This document shows, one piece after another, positions 36,271 through 45,371 of a stretch of 64,000 bases of DNA. The translations under genes were made by a program, and so were the position numbers. This stretch comes from Nostoc sp. RI_552. Lineage in GTDB: Bacteria > Cyanobacteriota > Cyanobacteriia > Cyanobacteriales > Nostocaceae. The notes beneath the pieces were generated by a model. It did no database searches, was not told where the DNA came from, and saw only the letters and a program-made list of their open reading frames with translations. The DNA lies in NCBI GenBank assembly GCA_016124525.1, contig WGNO01000046.1, forward strand, positions 49,084-113,083, given 5' to 3'. Every line of letters starts with the position of its first letter. The stretch's first letter is position 1.

Positions 36271-36660
36271 ATGTTTATGGATTTAATACTTGAAGATTTG
36301 GCGGCAATTGATGCTAAACTTTCTCAACGTCATATTGATCTTGACCCTGGTGGATATTTCATTGTCTATTTAGATCGAGCAGCTGGGTTAATTTATGCCA
36401 AGCATTTCACAAATGTGATTAATGATCAAGGTTTGGCAGTGGATCCAAAAACTGGGAGGGTAATTCCTGCTAGAGGCAAAGTGGAACGAACTCACACAAA
36501 TGTTTTTGCTGGGAGGACGGCGAAGGAACTTTGTGTCAAGATTTTTGAAGAAACTCAGCCCTGTCCAGTCACTCAGTTAGACCACGCGTCTTATTTAGGT
36601 CGCGAATTTGTTCGTGCTGAGGTGGCTTTAGTCACAGGGCAAGAGTATGTTCAAGATTGA
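36271..36660 (+). CDS. DUF4346-containing protein
   Basis: 129 residues, soluble alpha/beta. It carries the conserved L-D-P-x-G-Y-F segment, T-G-R-V-I-P-A-R-G and H-A-S-Y-L-G-R-E-F, typical of the cyanobacterial DUF4346, which also occurs next to dihydropteroate-synthase-like domains. Met3 is an alternative start. Function unknown. It follows ktrA by about 75 bp on the same strand, but a functional tie is not evident. Confidence 0.7.
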   Translation: MFMDLILEDLAAIDAKLSQRHIDLDPGGYFIVYLDRAAGLIYAKHFTNVINDQGLAVDPKTGRVIPARGKVERTHTNVFAGRTAKELCVKIFEETQPCPVTQLDHASYLGREFVRAEVALVTGQEYVQD

Positions 36661-36680
36661 ACTGAGGAATAACTTTCCTA

Positions 36681-37418
36681 TTAGCCATCAGATGATGGTT
36701 GTCTCACCTGGTACACAAAGTAAGTGGCCATCGGGATGATGGTGGCGGCAATTAAAAGTCCTACTACCCAAGCAGTAGCGTTACCTTTATCAGTATCTTC
36801 CGCTTTTGTAAAAGTACCCTCCACCTGTACAGTTTCAGTAACTTCCGGTGGGCCCGGATCTGGTTCCCCAGAGAGGACGGCAACTAAGCGATCACTTGCA
36901 TCGACAAATGCCTGGTTGTATTTATTACCTTCTCGTAACGGTACACCCAAAGTTTCTGAAACTACACTCTCGGCAATAGCATCAGTCAATAATGACTTAA
37001 CTTGTTCACCAGTGATAATAGCAGTACCGTTAGTCACGGTATCTAACACCAACAATGTTTGATTAGCTTGTTCTGCTGGTGTCGGAAACCACTTTTTAAA
37101 CAGTGCTTGACTAAAACTTTCAGGGGTTTCTCCGTAATCCAGGCGACGAATAGTCACAAATCTAACTTCATTACCTGTTTTCTTAGCCAAATTATCAAAG
37201 GCGCTGCTCATTTTACCTTCACTAGCGCGACTAATAATTTCACCTTGATCTACAATCCAGTTGCTTCCGTTAGCGGTGAGATTTGGTATTTGATATACAC
37301 CCGTAGCTAATGCTGGTGTAGTCAACACTGAATTACCGAAAATCACCATCACTAAAGGTACAATTAGCCGAAGTAGGTATCTTTTAACACTAAATATTCT
37401 GTTAAGTATCTGTTTCAT
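36681..37418 (-). CDS. Psb32-like TPM-domain protein
   Basis: About 245 residues with the start at 37418. A cleavable signal peptide (A-L-A near 38) and a C-terminal transmembrane helix near 218-238 flank a TPM (YgcG/Psb32) domain, so it sits in the lumen or periplasm, anchored at the C-terminus. Psb32 homologues help photosystem II assembly and repair. An upstream in-frame ATG at 37589 would overlap the neighbouring SDR gene and precede the signal peptide, so I prefer the inner one. Confidence 0.8.
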   Translation of the reverse strand: MKQILNRIFSVKRYLLRLIVPLVMVIFGNSVLTTPALATGVYQIPNLTANGSNWIVDQGEIISRASEGKMSSAFDNLAKKTGNEVRFVTIRRLDYGETPESFSQALFKKWFPTPAEQANQTLLVLDTVTNGTAIITGEQVKSLLTDAIAESVVSETLGVPLREGNKYNQAFVDASDRLVAVLSGEPDPGPPEVTETVQVEGTFTKAEDTDKGNATAWVVGLLIAATIIPMATYFVYQVRQPSSDG

Positions 37419-37542
37419 CGGATGAGCTCTGTAAGACAGCCTTGCACCAAAAATACTACATTTTTGCCTGTAATCAGCAGATAAATCTTTCCCGGTATAA
37501 ACAGTCAAATAGACAATAGAATCCACAAAATCTAACTGTTGT

Positions 37543-38376
37543 TCAGAAAATTTTTTTACTGAGTGGAGAAAAGATTGTTTCCCAATCAATTATCGGTGGT
37601 CTTGTTCCTTTGTTGACTAAATTAAAAGCTTGATTTTCTGTCGATGGGTGAAAAATAGATTCTACACAAGCACCAGCTACGTCAATGCGGCTCGCATCAC
37701 CTAAAAGTTGGTCGCCATTCTCCACTATTACACCTAGCTTTCCTCTTGTCTTTGCCTGTAGCAAGGTGTTGAGGTCGTATGAAGTGTAAGGGCCGTCAAT
37801 CAAGCGTCCGGGACGGATAATGGTGTAGGGCAATCCAGAGTTGACAATGGCTTGTTCTCCCTTTTGTTTTGCATCAAGGACACCAAAGGTATTGAGAATA
37901 TTAAAAGGTGGTTGATTTTTGCGCTCAACTCCGACAGAAGAAATGAAAACGAATCGCTTCAAATCAGATGGTGCTGCTGAGACTAAGTTGCTGACACCTT
38001 CAGCATCTACTTTTTGTGGGTTATTTTTGGCTTTGCTGTTGCGATATTCCGAGTCAATCAAAATTCTTCCCCATTCCAGCAAGTTAGGTTGTGAGTCAAA
38101 TTCCCATTTCTCCGAGGGAAATGCGGTAGTCCCAGTACAACAGATAATGTAATTGACATCTCGCATGGCTGGGGCGAGGGTAGTAATATCACGGATGTCA
38201 CCCACAGCAATTTCGACTTTTTCGTTAAACATTTTTGTCGCTTTTGCACCGTTGCGTGCCAGGGCACGAACTTTCATAGCCTTGGACAGCAGGTTGGCGG
38301 TGACAAGTTGACCTACGCCAGCAGTGGCACCAGCAACTAACACTAAATCTTCAATTGAGGGTGTTACAGAAGTCAT
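37543..38376 (-). CDS. atypical SDR, NAD(P)-binding protein
   Basis: 277 residues. The N-terminal cofactor motif is V-A-G-A-T-A-G-V-G, followed by an S-S-V-G-V-E strand and P-Y-T-I-I-R-P-G-R-L, as in NmrA-like or thylakoid-type atypical SDRs. Such proteins occur in chloroplasts and cyanobacteria, some acting in chlorophyll or lipid-linked processes. The substrate is unknown. It lies upstream of Psb32 on the same strand, 124 bp away. Confidence 0.82.
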   Translation of the reverse strand: MTSVTPSIEDLVLVAGATAGVGQLVTANLLSKAMKVRALARNGAKATKMFNEKVEIAVGDIRDITTLAPAMRDVNYIICCTGTTAFPSEKWEFDSQPNLLEWGRILIDSEYRNSKAKNNPQKVDAEGVSNLVSAAPSDLKRFVFISSVGVERKNQPPFNILNTFGVLDAKQKGEQAIVNSGLPYTIIRPGRLIDGPYTSYDLNTLLQAKTRGKLGVIVENGDQLLGDASRIDVAGACVESIFHPSTENQAFNLVNKGTRPPIIDWETIFSPLSKKIF

Positions 38377-38453
38377 AAACTGACCTTGAGATAGTTTATG
38401 TTAATTTAGCTAATACTTTGAGTGTAATGTTTCTCCCTAGAGAAAGCGATCGC

Positions 38454-38490
38454 ATAGAAAAACCCGGTCATGATAACCGGGTTTTTCTAT
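38454..38490. terminator. bidirectional intrinsic terminator
   Basis: Perfect 15-bp stem (ATAGAAAAACCCGGT and its complement) with a 7-nt loop. A-runs and T-runs flank it on both strands, so it can work in either direction. On the minus strand it ends the short reading frame at 38520-38624. Confidence 0.85.
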
Positions 38491-38519
38491 CAAGAAGTGG
38501 GGATATGTTCCCCTAAAAG

Positions 38520-38624
38520 TTATAGAATTTCTGTATAAATCGTCCTACTAACAAGTAATACCACAACAGCAAAGACAATTCCGGAGAATTCAAAAAGTTT
38601 TTTACCATAAGTGTAATTGCTCAC
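38520..38624 (-). CDS. candidate 34-residue single-pass membrane peptide
   Basis: Reads from GTG at 38624: an S-N-Y-T-Y-G-K-K-L-F-E-F head, one hydrophobic helix (G-I-V-F-A-V-V-V-L-L-V) and an R-T-I-Y-T-E-I-L tail. The shape resembles the tiny single-helix subunits of photosystems, cytochrome b6f or NDH, but I do not recognise a known one. A perfect terminator starts 30 nt after the stop, which explains its presence there. The ribosome site is weak and the start uncertain. Confidence 0.4.
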   Translation of the reverse strand: MSNYTYGKKLFEFSGIVFAVVVLLVSRTIYTEIL

Positions 38625-38816
38625 TTGCCAGGTAAAACATCTTCTAGCGGTGGGACTGTCAAAATGTAGGGTGTTTACCTATATAGTCGGGGCAATGGTC
38701 AGGATCCGAGGCAAGGTAGACTGTGGCACTCAATTACTTTCAACACCTCATACCAAATATTAAGTACCCTGAAAAATGTACTAAGATGAGAGACTTGAGT
38801 CAAAAAGAGAGCAATC

Positions 38817-40274
38817 ATGGCATCCATCCGCGATCTGCATGAACAGCTGATTAAAAAAGAATGTTCTGCTGTTGAAATTACCCAAAACGCTTTAGAGCGT
38901 ATTCAAGCATTAGAACCGAAATTACACAGTTTCTTACACGTAACGACAGAAAAGGCGTTAGAACAGGCTCGTGCTGTGGATGCCAAAATAGCTGCTGGCG
39001 AAGAAATTGGGCTGCTGGCGGGGATTCCTATTGGCATTAAAGATAATTTGTGTACTAGGGGAATTCCTACTACTTGCGCTTCTCGAATTTTAGAAAATTT
39101 TGTGCCGCCGTATGAATCAACAGTGACACAAAAATTGATTGATGCCGGAGCAGTGATCATCGGCAAAACGAATTTAGATGAATTTGGTATGGGTAGTTCT
39201 ACGGAAAATTCCGCCTATCAAACTACGGCTAATCCTTGGGATGTATCAAGGGTTCCAGGTGGTTCTTCCGGGGGTTCGGCGGCGGCGGTGGCGGCTGAAG
39301 AATGTGTCGTTTCCCTTGGTACTGATACTGGGGGTTCTATTCGTCAACCTGCGGCTTTTTGTGGTGTTGTGGGTATAAAACCAACTTACGGTTTGGTTTC
39401 TCGCTATGGTTTGATAGCTTACGCTTCATCTTTGGATCAAGTGGGGCCTCTTGGACGCACAGTAGAAGATACTGCAATACTATTGAATGCGATCGCAGGT
39501 TACGATGCCAAGGATTCTACCAGCCTGAAAGTTGAAATCCCCAACTACGTTGCCAGCTTAAGACCCGAGTTCAGGGACAGAGGAAAGCTGCGAATTGGGG
39601 TGATTAAAGAAACTTTTGGTAATGGGTTAGATTCTGTTGTCAAAGAAGTTGTGACTAAAGCCATAGCACAATTGCAAAGCTTGGGAGCCGAGGTTCACGA
39701 GGTTTCCTGTCGCAATTTTCCCTATGGCGTACCCAGTTACTACATCATTGCACCATCAGAAGCATCAGCCAATCTGGCTCGTTACGATGGTGTGAAATAC
39801 GGTTTCCGTGCTGATGATGCAGATAATCTGCTGTCTATGTACACTCGTACCCGTTCCACTGGTTTTGGTACAGAAGTTAAACGCCGGATTATGATTGGGA
39901 CTTACGCTCTTTCGGCTGGTTATTATGACGCATATTATCTGAAAGCGCAAAAAGTTCGGACTTTGATTAAACAAGACTTTGAAACTGCTTTTAAGAAGGT
40001 TGATATATTAGTTTGTCCTACTACTCCCAGCACAGCATTTAAAACAGGAGAAAAAGTTAGTGATCCCCTGAGTATGTATTTAAACGATTTGATGACTATT
40101 CCCGTAAATCTTGCAGGTTTACCGGGATTAAGTATACCTTGTGGTTTTGATGACAAGGGATTACCCATTGGATTGCAGCTGATTGGTCAGGTGCTTCGAG
40201 AAGACCAACTATTTGAGGTGGCTTATGCTTATGAGCAATCAACTAGTTGGCTTGTGAATCAGCCAGAATTGTAA
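38817..40274 (+). CDS. gatA: Asp-tRNA(Asn)/Glu-tRNA(Gln) amidotransferase subunit A
   Basis: Glutaminase subunit of the GatCAB complex, which converts Glu-tRNA-Gln and Asp-tRNA-Asn to the amide forms. The amidase signature is visible: catalytic Lys in [15 protein letters not shown], and Ser in [10 protein letters not shown]. The length of 485 is normal. The gatB and gatC genes are not in the window, as is usual in cyanobacteria. Confidence 0.97.
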   Translation: MASIRDLHEQLIKKECSAVEITQNALERIQALEPKLHSFLHVTTEKALEQARAVDAKIAAGEEIGLLAGIPIGIKDNLCTRGIPTTCASRILENFVPPYESTVTQKLIDAGAVIIGKTNLDEFGMGSSTENSAYQTTANPWDVSRVPGGSSGGSAAAVAAEECVVSLGTDTGGSIRQPAAFCGVVGIKPTYGLVSRYGLIAYASSLDQVGPLGRTVEDTAILLNAIAGYDAKDSTSLKVEIPNYVASLRPEFRDRGKLRIGVIKETFGNGLDSVVKEVVTKAIAQLQSLGAEVHEVSCRNFPYGVPSYYIIAPSEASANLARYDGVKYGFRADDADNLLSMYTRTRSTGFGTEVKRRIMIGTYALSAGYYDAYYLKAQKVRTLIKQDFETAFKKVDILVCPTTPSTAFKTGEKVSDPLSMYLNDLMTIPVNLAGLPGLSIPCGFDDKGLPIGLQLIGQVLREDQLFEVAYAYEQSTSWLVNQPEL

Positions 40275-40748
40275 TTACCGTTGGCGGATGGAGCGTTAGC
40301 TAGTGCGTAATTGTAACTAGTGGATTCCCTCATCCCCAGTCCCAAGTTCTTTATTGTGAACTACCCCTCGGATTTATCCGAGGGGTTGCAACTGACTAGG
40401 TAAGTTTCCTTTACCCCCACAGGTTGCGACTTCTGACGAGCTATTGGATCACTGCACATCCACTCTATCCTATTGGTGGTAACAATAGGGGACTTTGAAC
40501 TAGTTGCACTGCTTGCAGATTGTGGCGACCGATGGTGACAACTGTCTGGCAAGGACTGTTCCATACCTAGCTAGCTATGTCTAGCCAACTTGATTAACAG
40601 AATTTCTGTTTTTGGATCGACTTATGGTTTAGTTTGATTTTAATGGAAACTAACCAACTTGGTTTTGTTAATAAATATTTATGCCATTTATAAATATCTG
40701 ATAAAGTATAAATCCTAGTAGTTAAATTTAAACAAAGCGCAATTTTCA
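40275..40748. other. gene-free stretch with a perfect hairpin
   Basis: A perfect hairpin at 40363-40386 (ACCCCTCGGAT/ATCCGAGGGGT, 2-nt loop) without a U-run lies after gatA. The hairpin resembles ends of IS200/IS605 elements, but no coding trace was certain. The remainder is AT-rich and looks like promoter DNA of the next gene. Confidence 0.5.
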
Positions 40749-41627
40749 ATGCAATTGAGTTTCCATTTGCTACTGATGGTAGAAATAATTATTCTCATTG
40801 CCTACCTTGGCATCTGTATACTTTTGTTTGTCAAGCAGCCTCGGTTCATTTTCTTTCCCTCTAGTGTGGTTGAAAGAACACCAGAATTTTTTCATCTTCC
40901 ATACGAGGATGTATGGCTACCTGTAAGTGTTAGCAATGGTCAGCCAAAACTTATTCACGGTTGGTGGATTCAATCCGTCCAAGCAGATGCGGATGTGTTG
41001 CTGTATCTGCATGGTAACGGCTTCAATATCAGTGCTAACGTTGGCCATGCTTATCGGTTTCATGAACTAGGATTTTCCGTGCTTTTGATTGATTATCGCG
41101 GGTATGGTCGCAGTGAAGGTTACTTTCCTAACGAAAAGCGGGTCTATCAAGATGCAACCGTAGCTTGGAATTACCTCCTACAAGAGAAACAAATTCCGCC
41201 GGAGCAAATTTTTATTTATGGGCATTCTATGGGGGGGGCGATCGCCATTGACTTAGCAGTTAAACACCCGCAAGCAGCCGGATTGATTGTAGAAAGTTCC
41301 TTTACTTCTATCCGGGATATGGTGGTTTATAGAAACGTCTTTCGGACTTTTCCGGTGAATTTAATTTTGACCCAGCGGTTTGAATCGATTAAAAAAGTAC
41401 CGCAGTTAAAAGTACCAGTACTATTCATTCATGGTACTGCTGATACAACTGTACCATCTTTCATGAGCCAAGAACTTTATCATGCCGCTCCCGAACCAAA
41501 AAAACTACTCTTAGTGCCAACAGCAGAGCATAATAATACAGCTATTGTTGCTGGTGACGAATATGTGCAATCAGTCAGCTCTTTTGTACAAGAAGTGAAA
41601 AGCTACGGAGTTATAAGTAACAATTAA
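40749..41627 (+). CDS. alpha/beta hydrolase
   Basis: 292 residues. An N-terminal transmembrane helix (about 8-28) anchors the domain. The nucleophile is in G-H-S-M-G-G, the oxyanion side in Y-L-H-G-N-G, the acid likely in H-G-T-A-D-T-T-V-P and the base in A-E-H-N-N. It belongs to the BEM46-like (ABHD13-like) esterases. The substrate is unknown. It stands alone. Confidence 0.85.
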   Translation: MQLSFHLLLMVEIIILIAYLGICILLFVKQPRFIFFPSSVVERTPEFFHLPYEDVWLPVSVSNGQPKLIHGWWIQSVQADADVLLYLHGNGFNISANVGHAYRFHELGFSVLLIDYRGYGRSEGYFPNEKRVYQDATVAWNYLLQEKQIPPEQIFIYGHSMGGAIAIDLAVKHPQAAGLIVESSFTSIRDMVVYRNVFRTFPVNLILTQRFESIKKVPQLKVPVLFIHGTADTTVPSFMSQELYHAAPEPKKLLLVPTAEHNNTAIVAGDEYVQSVSSFVQEVKSYGVISNN

Positions 41628-41878
41628 GATATTAATTTTTGAAGATATTCTTTATAGGTGTTAAGCATATATTTCAAAATTGCATCAAGGGGATGGCTCA
41701 ACTACTGGCAAAAGCAGGGTTTGAGAGAACTAATCAATTCAACTCTAATACAGTATTTTTACTGATTTTTCGTTAAAGATTGATATTTGATACAAAAGAT
41801 TCCGGATGGTCAAGGAAAAAAAACGATAAATATACAGACATAACCACTTTTGCCTCAATATCAGGAGCAACTCTGATC

Positions 41879-42910
41879 ATGACCATGACACCTGTATATT
41901 TGTTCACAATTCCTGGAAATCCTAGTGTCAAAATCTCTCAAGATGAATTACGTTCGCTCTTGGGTGAAATTGAAGCTGAACTTCACAGCAGTAAAGTTTA
42001 TCTTCGTGCTGTGGCTAAATTAAAAAAATTGCTGGGACCTACAGGAGAACAAGTCAAGATTTTGTTAAAAGCTGTGGGTAGAGAGGCTATTAGTTTGGCA
42101 TTCCAGCAATTCGCACAACCAGAAAAATTGAGAGAGTCTATTCAAGTTTCACCAACTGTTAAACCAGAAACAGTCAGTGATTCTTCAACTAGTAAACCAG
42201 AACTCCAAACCACTAATACAGATAGTAGGAAAAGTAATCTATTAGCGGAATCGACCATTAAGTTAAAAAAATGTTCGGAAACAAACTCTTCAGGTTCAAC
42301 ACTAAACAACGGGTTAAATTTGTATAAAAAATCAAACCCGACTCAACTAACCAAGCAAGCAGCAGCAGAGCAACGTCAAGAAATCATGTGCAGAATCGGT
42401 CAACAACTCAAACAAGCTCGTGAGTTTCAAGGGCTTTCTCTGCAACAAATGAATATTTACACTCATGTGCCAATTCACTATATGGAAGCAATAGAAAATA
42501 GCAAGTTCGATGTGTTACCAGAAGATACTTTGGTACGCGGATTTATTGGAGCTATGGGGAATGCTTTAGGACTAAATGGCAAAAACTTAGCTGCTTCCTT
42601 GCCACCAGGGGATGTCATGCAGTCAATTTTACCTTCTTGGTATAATTCCATAAAATCCCCTGGGGGATTGGTAATGGATATTCGTCCTATACACCTGTAT
42701 GTAGGCTATACAGCCCTTGTTGCTGGGGCTGTGGGAGGATTATCTTTGATTTCTCAGCAAGCAAAGACTGACAGGGATGTGAATCCAAATATACTAACTT
42801 CTCCATCTTTGTCTGTTTTCAAATCCTCTCAGATGTCGGAAGTAAATGTTAAACCAGGGCTAAACTCTGGTAGTGTTGGTTCAGACATTGCCCCGCCAGA
42901 AATTTTTTAA
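41879..42910 (+). CDS. RodZ-like protein with N-terminal extra domain
   Basis: About 344 residues from the ATG at 41879, which has AGGAG 12 nt upstream; the frame is open to an earlier TTG at 41780. Residues 10-80 form an unknown helical domain. A Ser/Thr-rich linker leads to an XRE-like HTH domain of RodZ type (I-G-Q-Q-L-K-Q-A-R, then L-V-R-G-F-I). A transmembrane helix then appears (T-A-L-V-A-G-A-V-G-G-L), with a short outer tail. RodZ ties MreB to the cell wall. The order of domains is not the usual one. Confidence 0.7.
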   Translation: MTMTPVYLFTIPGNPSVKISQDELRSLLGEIEAELHSSKVYLRAVAKLKKLLGPTGEQVKILLKAVGREAISLAFQQFAQPEKLRESIQVSPTVKPETVSDSSTSKPELQTTNTDSRKSNLLAESTIKLKKCSETNSSGSTLNNGLNLYKKSNPTQLTKQAAAEQRQEIMCRIGQQLKQAREFQGLSLQQMNIYTHVPIHYMEAIENSKFDVLPEDTLVRGFIGAMGNALGLNGKNLAASLPPGDVMQSILPSWYNSIKSPGGLVMDIRPIHLYVGYTALVAGAVGGLSLISQQAKTDRDVNPNILTSPSLSVFKSSQMSEVNVKPGLNSGSVGSDIAPPEIF

Positions 42911-42920
42911 GAGTTAGCGA

Positions 42921-43598
42921 TCATTTGACGAGGCTTAAATCTTGCTCTATCAAAGAGTTAAGAAATTTCCACAACTGCAAATCAGTAAAGTCTACAATTG
43001 CCATTAATGTGCCAACCTGTTGCAAGACTTGCGGAGCATGGGTGGAAGCTATGCCAACGGTACGAATACCAGCACCGACGGCGGCACGAATACCAGAGGG
43101 AGAGTCTTCTAATGCGACCGCTTGTTCTGAGGGAATTCCCAACTTGTGCAATGCAACTTTATAGGGCTCAGGATCAGGTTTACCTGCTCTGCAATCATCA
43201 GCTAAAACAATTGTGTGGAAAGCATCTTTGATGCCCAAAACTTCCAGCATAAATTGTGCATTTAATCTAGGGGCATTGGTTACCAAAGCACGTTTTAGCT
43301 GATGTCTTTCTGTCCATGCTATTAATTCAGCAAATCCACTCAATGGTTTGAGATGCGGGGCGAGTTGCCGGAAAAGCGCCTCTTTTTCCTCTGCCAATTT
43401 TTGACCCTCCGCTGCTGATAATTGTGGCAGAATATCTCTGAGTATTTCTGGGTTTAACCGCCCACTAATGCGAGATTTATAGAGTTTTTCGTCAATTTTA
43501 ACACCATAACTCAGCAGCATTTTTTGCCAAGCTTGGTAGTGTATGGGATCAGTATTGACGATGGTGCCGTCTAAGTCAAAGAGAATTGCAGCCAGCAT
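42921..43598 (-). CDS. HAD-superfamily hydrolase (beta-phosphoglucomutase-like)
   Basis: 225 residues. HAD motif I is F-D-L-D-G-T-I, with a second Asp near the start of the cap domain. Motif II is the V-T-N-A-P strand and motif III/IV includes K-P-D-P-E-P-Y and L-E-D-S-P-S-G. This is the pattern of phosphatases close to phosphoglycolate phosphatase and beta-phosphoglucomutase. The substrate cannot be given. It is convergent with the RodZ-like gene, 10 bp between stops. Confidence 0.88.
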   Translation of the reverse strand: MLAAILFDLDGTIVNTDPIHYQAWQKMLLSYGVKIDEKLYKSRISGRLNPEILRDILPQLSAAEGQKLAEEKEALFRQLAPHLKPLSGFAELIAWTERHQLKRALVTNAPRLNAQFMLEVLGIKDAFHTIVLADDCRAGKPDPEPYKVALHKLGIPSEQAVALEDSPSGIRAAVGAGIRTVGIASTHAPQVLQQVGTLMAIVDFTDLQLWKFLNSLIEQDLSLVK

Positions 43599-43722
43599 GA
43601 TTTTGGGGTAAGTGTCAATAATTGTTAATTTAATTTACATAGTGTACATGGTTTTTGTCCTCCAATGTATCAGGAATGGTTAAAAACTGTAGATTATCTG
43701 GGGTGATTGGTTTGCAGGGATG

Positions 43723-43756
43723 GGGCGGGGGAGATGGCCACCCCACAATGGTTTTA
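43723..43756 (+). repeat. dispersed repeat, copy 1
   Basis: GGGCGGG...GATGGCCACCCCACAATGG. Shares most bases and length with 47499-47532. Typical of intergenic GGGCGGG-type repeats of Nostocales. Confidence 0.55.
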
Positions 43757-43859
43757 TCGACAACCAACAAGCCAAGTATTTTCATGCTGTGGTTTTGGGG
43801 GTATGTCAAAAACAAAGTTTTTAGTTCCCTCTATTAAAAATCAAAACTTGTCTGTGTGT

Positions 43860-44912
43860 TTACAGTAAACTGGCGGAATTCGCATCCAAAAATAATGTCG
43901 CCTGGGATTGTTGACGCAAAATTGAAGCAGGGGAATTGATGTTAATTGACCCTGTGAGTATCTGTTTAACTATCTGTGCTTTACGTTTTTCTGGCGCTAA
44001 ACAAAGAATTTTTTTGGCTGAACAAATCAAAGGTAGAGTCACAGTAAAAGCGTACTGAGGAACACTATCAATATTGGGAAAATAACCTGTGTTAACTTGT
44101 TGCTGACGATTGACTGTATCTAGTTTGACCAGTTTAACACTGTAAGGATCTTGAAAATTCGCTACAGATGGATCGTTAAAAGCTAAGTGTCCGTTTTCAC
44201 CAATACCAAGACAACATAAATCAATTGGCTGTGCTTGTAATAGTTTTGTATAGCGATCGCACTCTGCTAGAGGTTGCAAGGCATCACCTTCTATATAATG
44301 AAATTGCTGGGGACAAACCCGCTTCTCTACATGTTCTTGCATATAGCGGCGGAAACTTGCGGAATGATCAGCTGTAATTCCCAAATATTCATCTAAATGA
44401 AATAAGGTAATGCGAGACCAATCTACATCCCCGAAAGTGATCAAAGCGTCGAGAAATTTGAGTTGGGAGTTTCCCGTTGCTAAGAGGACAGCTGCTGTTT
44501 CCTGTTGGCATAGAACTTGCTTTAAATAGTTTTGGGCTATTTCTGCAACTTTTTCTGCCATTTCTACTTCAGAGTTGTAAATCTGCACCAATAAATCATC
44601 AACGCGAAAAAAGTTTGTGGTGGCTGGCATTTGCTTAGATGGTTTATAACGCGGTTTGAAGTTAGATAAACAACCTTCTAAATAGCTACAGTCTTCACAC
44701 TTTAGTTCCTTGCCAGGATTTTCGCACCCACAAGGAGGATTGACAAAACAATCAGCAGGGCTTTTGGGTATGGAATACTTTTTTAATATATAGTAAAGAG
44801 TGGCTTCTTGTAAACAAAAAAGAATATCTTGCACCATAAAGACGAGAAGCTGAAATCTATTTCCTTGATAATTCACAGTGTATATAAATGTGCAGCATAT
44901 CAGCGATTCCAT
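43860..44912 (-). CDS. glucosamine-6-phosphate deaminase-like protein with Cys-rich front
   Basis: The last 255 residues match NagB-type deaminases/isomerases: A-T-G-N-S, F-H-L-D-E-Y-L, and G-I-G-E-N-G-H-L-A-F-N-D-P. The first 95 residues are extra and hold Cys at about 55, 61, 63, 72, 75 and 81 (C-x-C-x8-C-x2-C), a likely metal or Fe-S site or a redox switch. A start at Met95 (44630) would give a plain enzyme, but the upstream frame stays open and has coding character. NagB releases ammonia from glucosamine-6-phosphate. The role of the extension is unknown. Confidence 0.75.
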   Translation of the reverse strand: MESLICCTFIYTVNYQGNRFQLLVFMVQDILFCLQEATLYYILKKYSIPKSPADCFVNPPCGCENPGKELKCEDCSYLEGCLSNFKPRYKPSKQMPATTNFFRVDDLLVQIYNSEVEMAEKVAEIAQNYLKQVLCQQETAAVLLATGNSQLKFLDALITFGDVDWSRITLFHLDEYLGITADHSASFRRYMQEHVEKRVCPQQFHYIEGDALQPLAECDRYTKLLQAQPIDLCCLGIGENGHLAFNDPSVANFQDPYSVKLVKLDTVNRQQQVNTGYFPNIDSVPQYAFTVTLPLICSAKKILCLAPEKRKAQIVKQILTGSININSPASILRQQSQATLFLDANSASLL

Positions 44913-45371
44913 GCCGGCATTTTATCTTCCACCACCAACTCATGGTTTTGAGAGTTACCAGTCTCAGGTACTATAACTTTTAAAGTTATAATTTGTATAT
45001 TATTAATTAATTGGTATACGTGACCAATAACTTGCCCTAGATGTCCTGTTTGTTTATTCATAACATAATCACCTACCTACATTAAACATAAACATAATAA
45101 GATGGAACTATGAAAATTTATAAATCATCCTTAGTATATTCTTATTATCTATACGCTAGTCCAGAAAAACCTCATGCTTTGATAGTGTTTTATCTGAATC
45201 TTAAGTAATAGTTTGTATCACCAAATTTACTTCTTTGGATATAGGAATAACAGATAAATTACCTGTATCCCAGAAATTAGTTGTACAGATTGGAGTGCTG
45301 AGGAATGCTAAGTAATTTAGCCGAGATGATATAACTATGATTTCTCAAAAGCGGGATAATTTAAATTATCC
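44913..45371. other. intergenic, nothing recognised
   Basis: AT-rich stretch of about 460 bp between the NagB-like gene and crtO. A small palindrome ATAACTTTTAAAGTTAT lies near 44977-44993. I see no gene or clear signal beyond that. Confidence 0.4.

Noticed and set aside
40361..40564. 67-codon minus-strand frame after gatA
   Set aside because: Composition looks random, no ribosome site, and it runs through the hairpin at 40363-40386.
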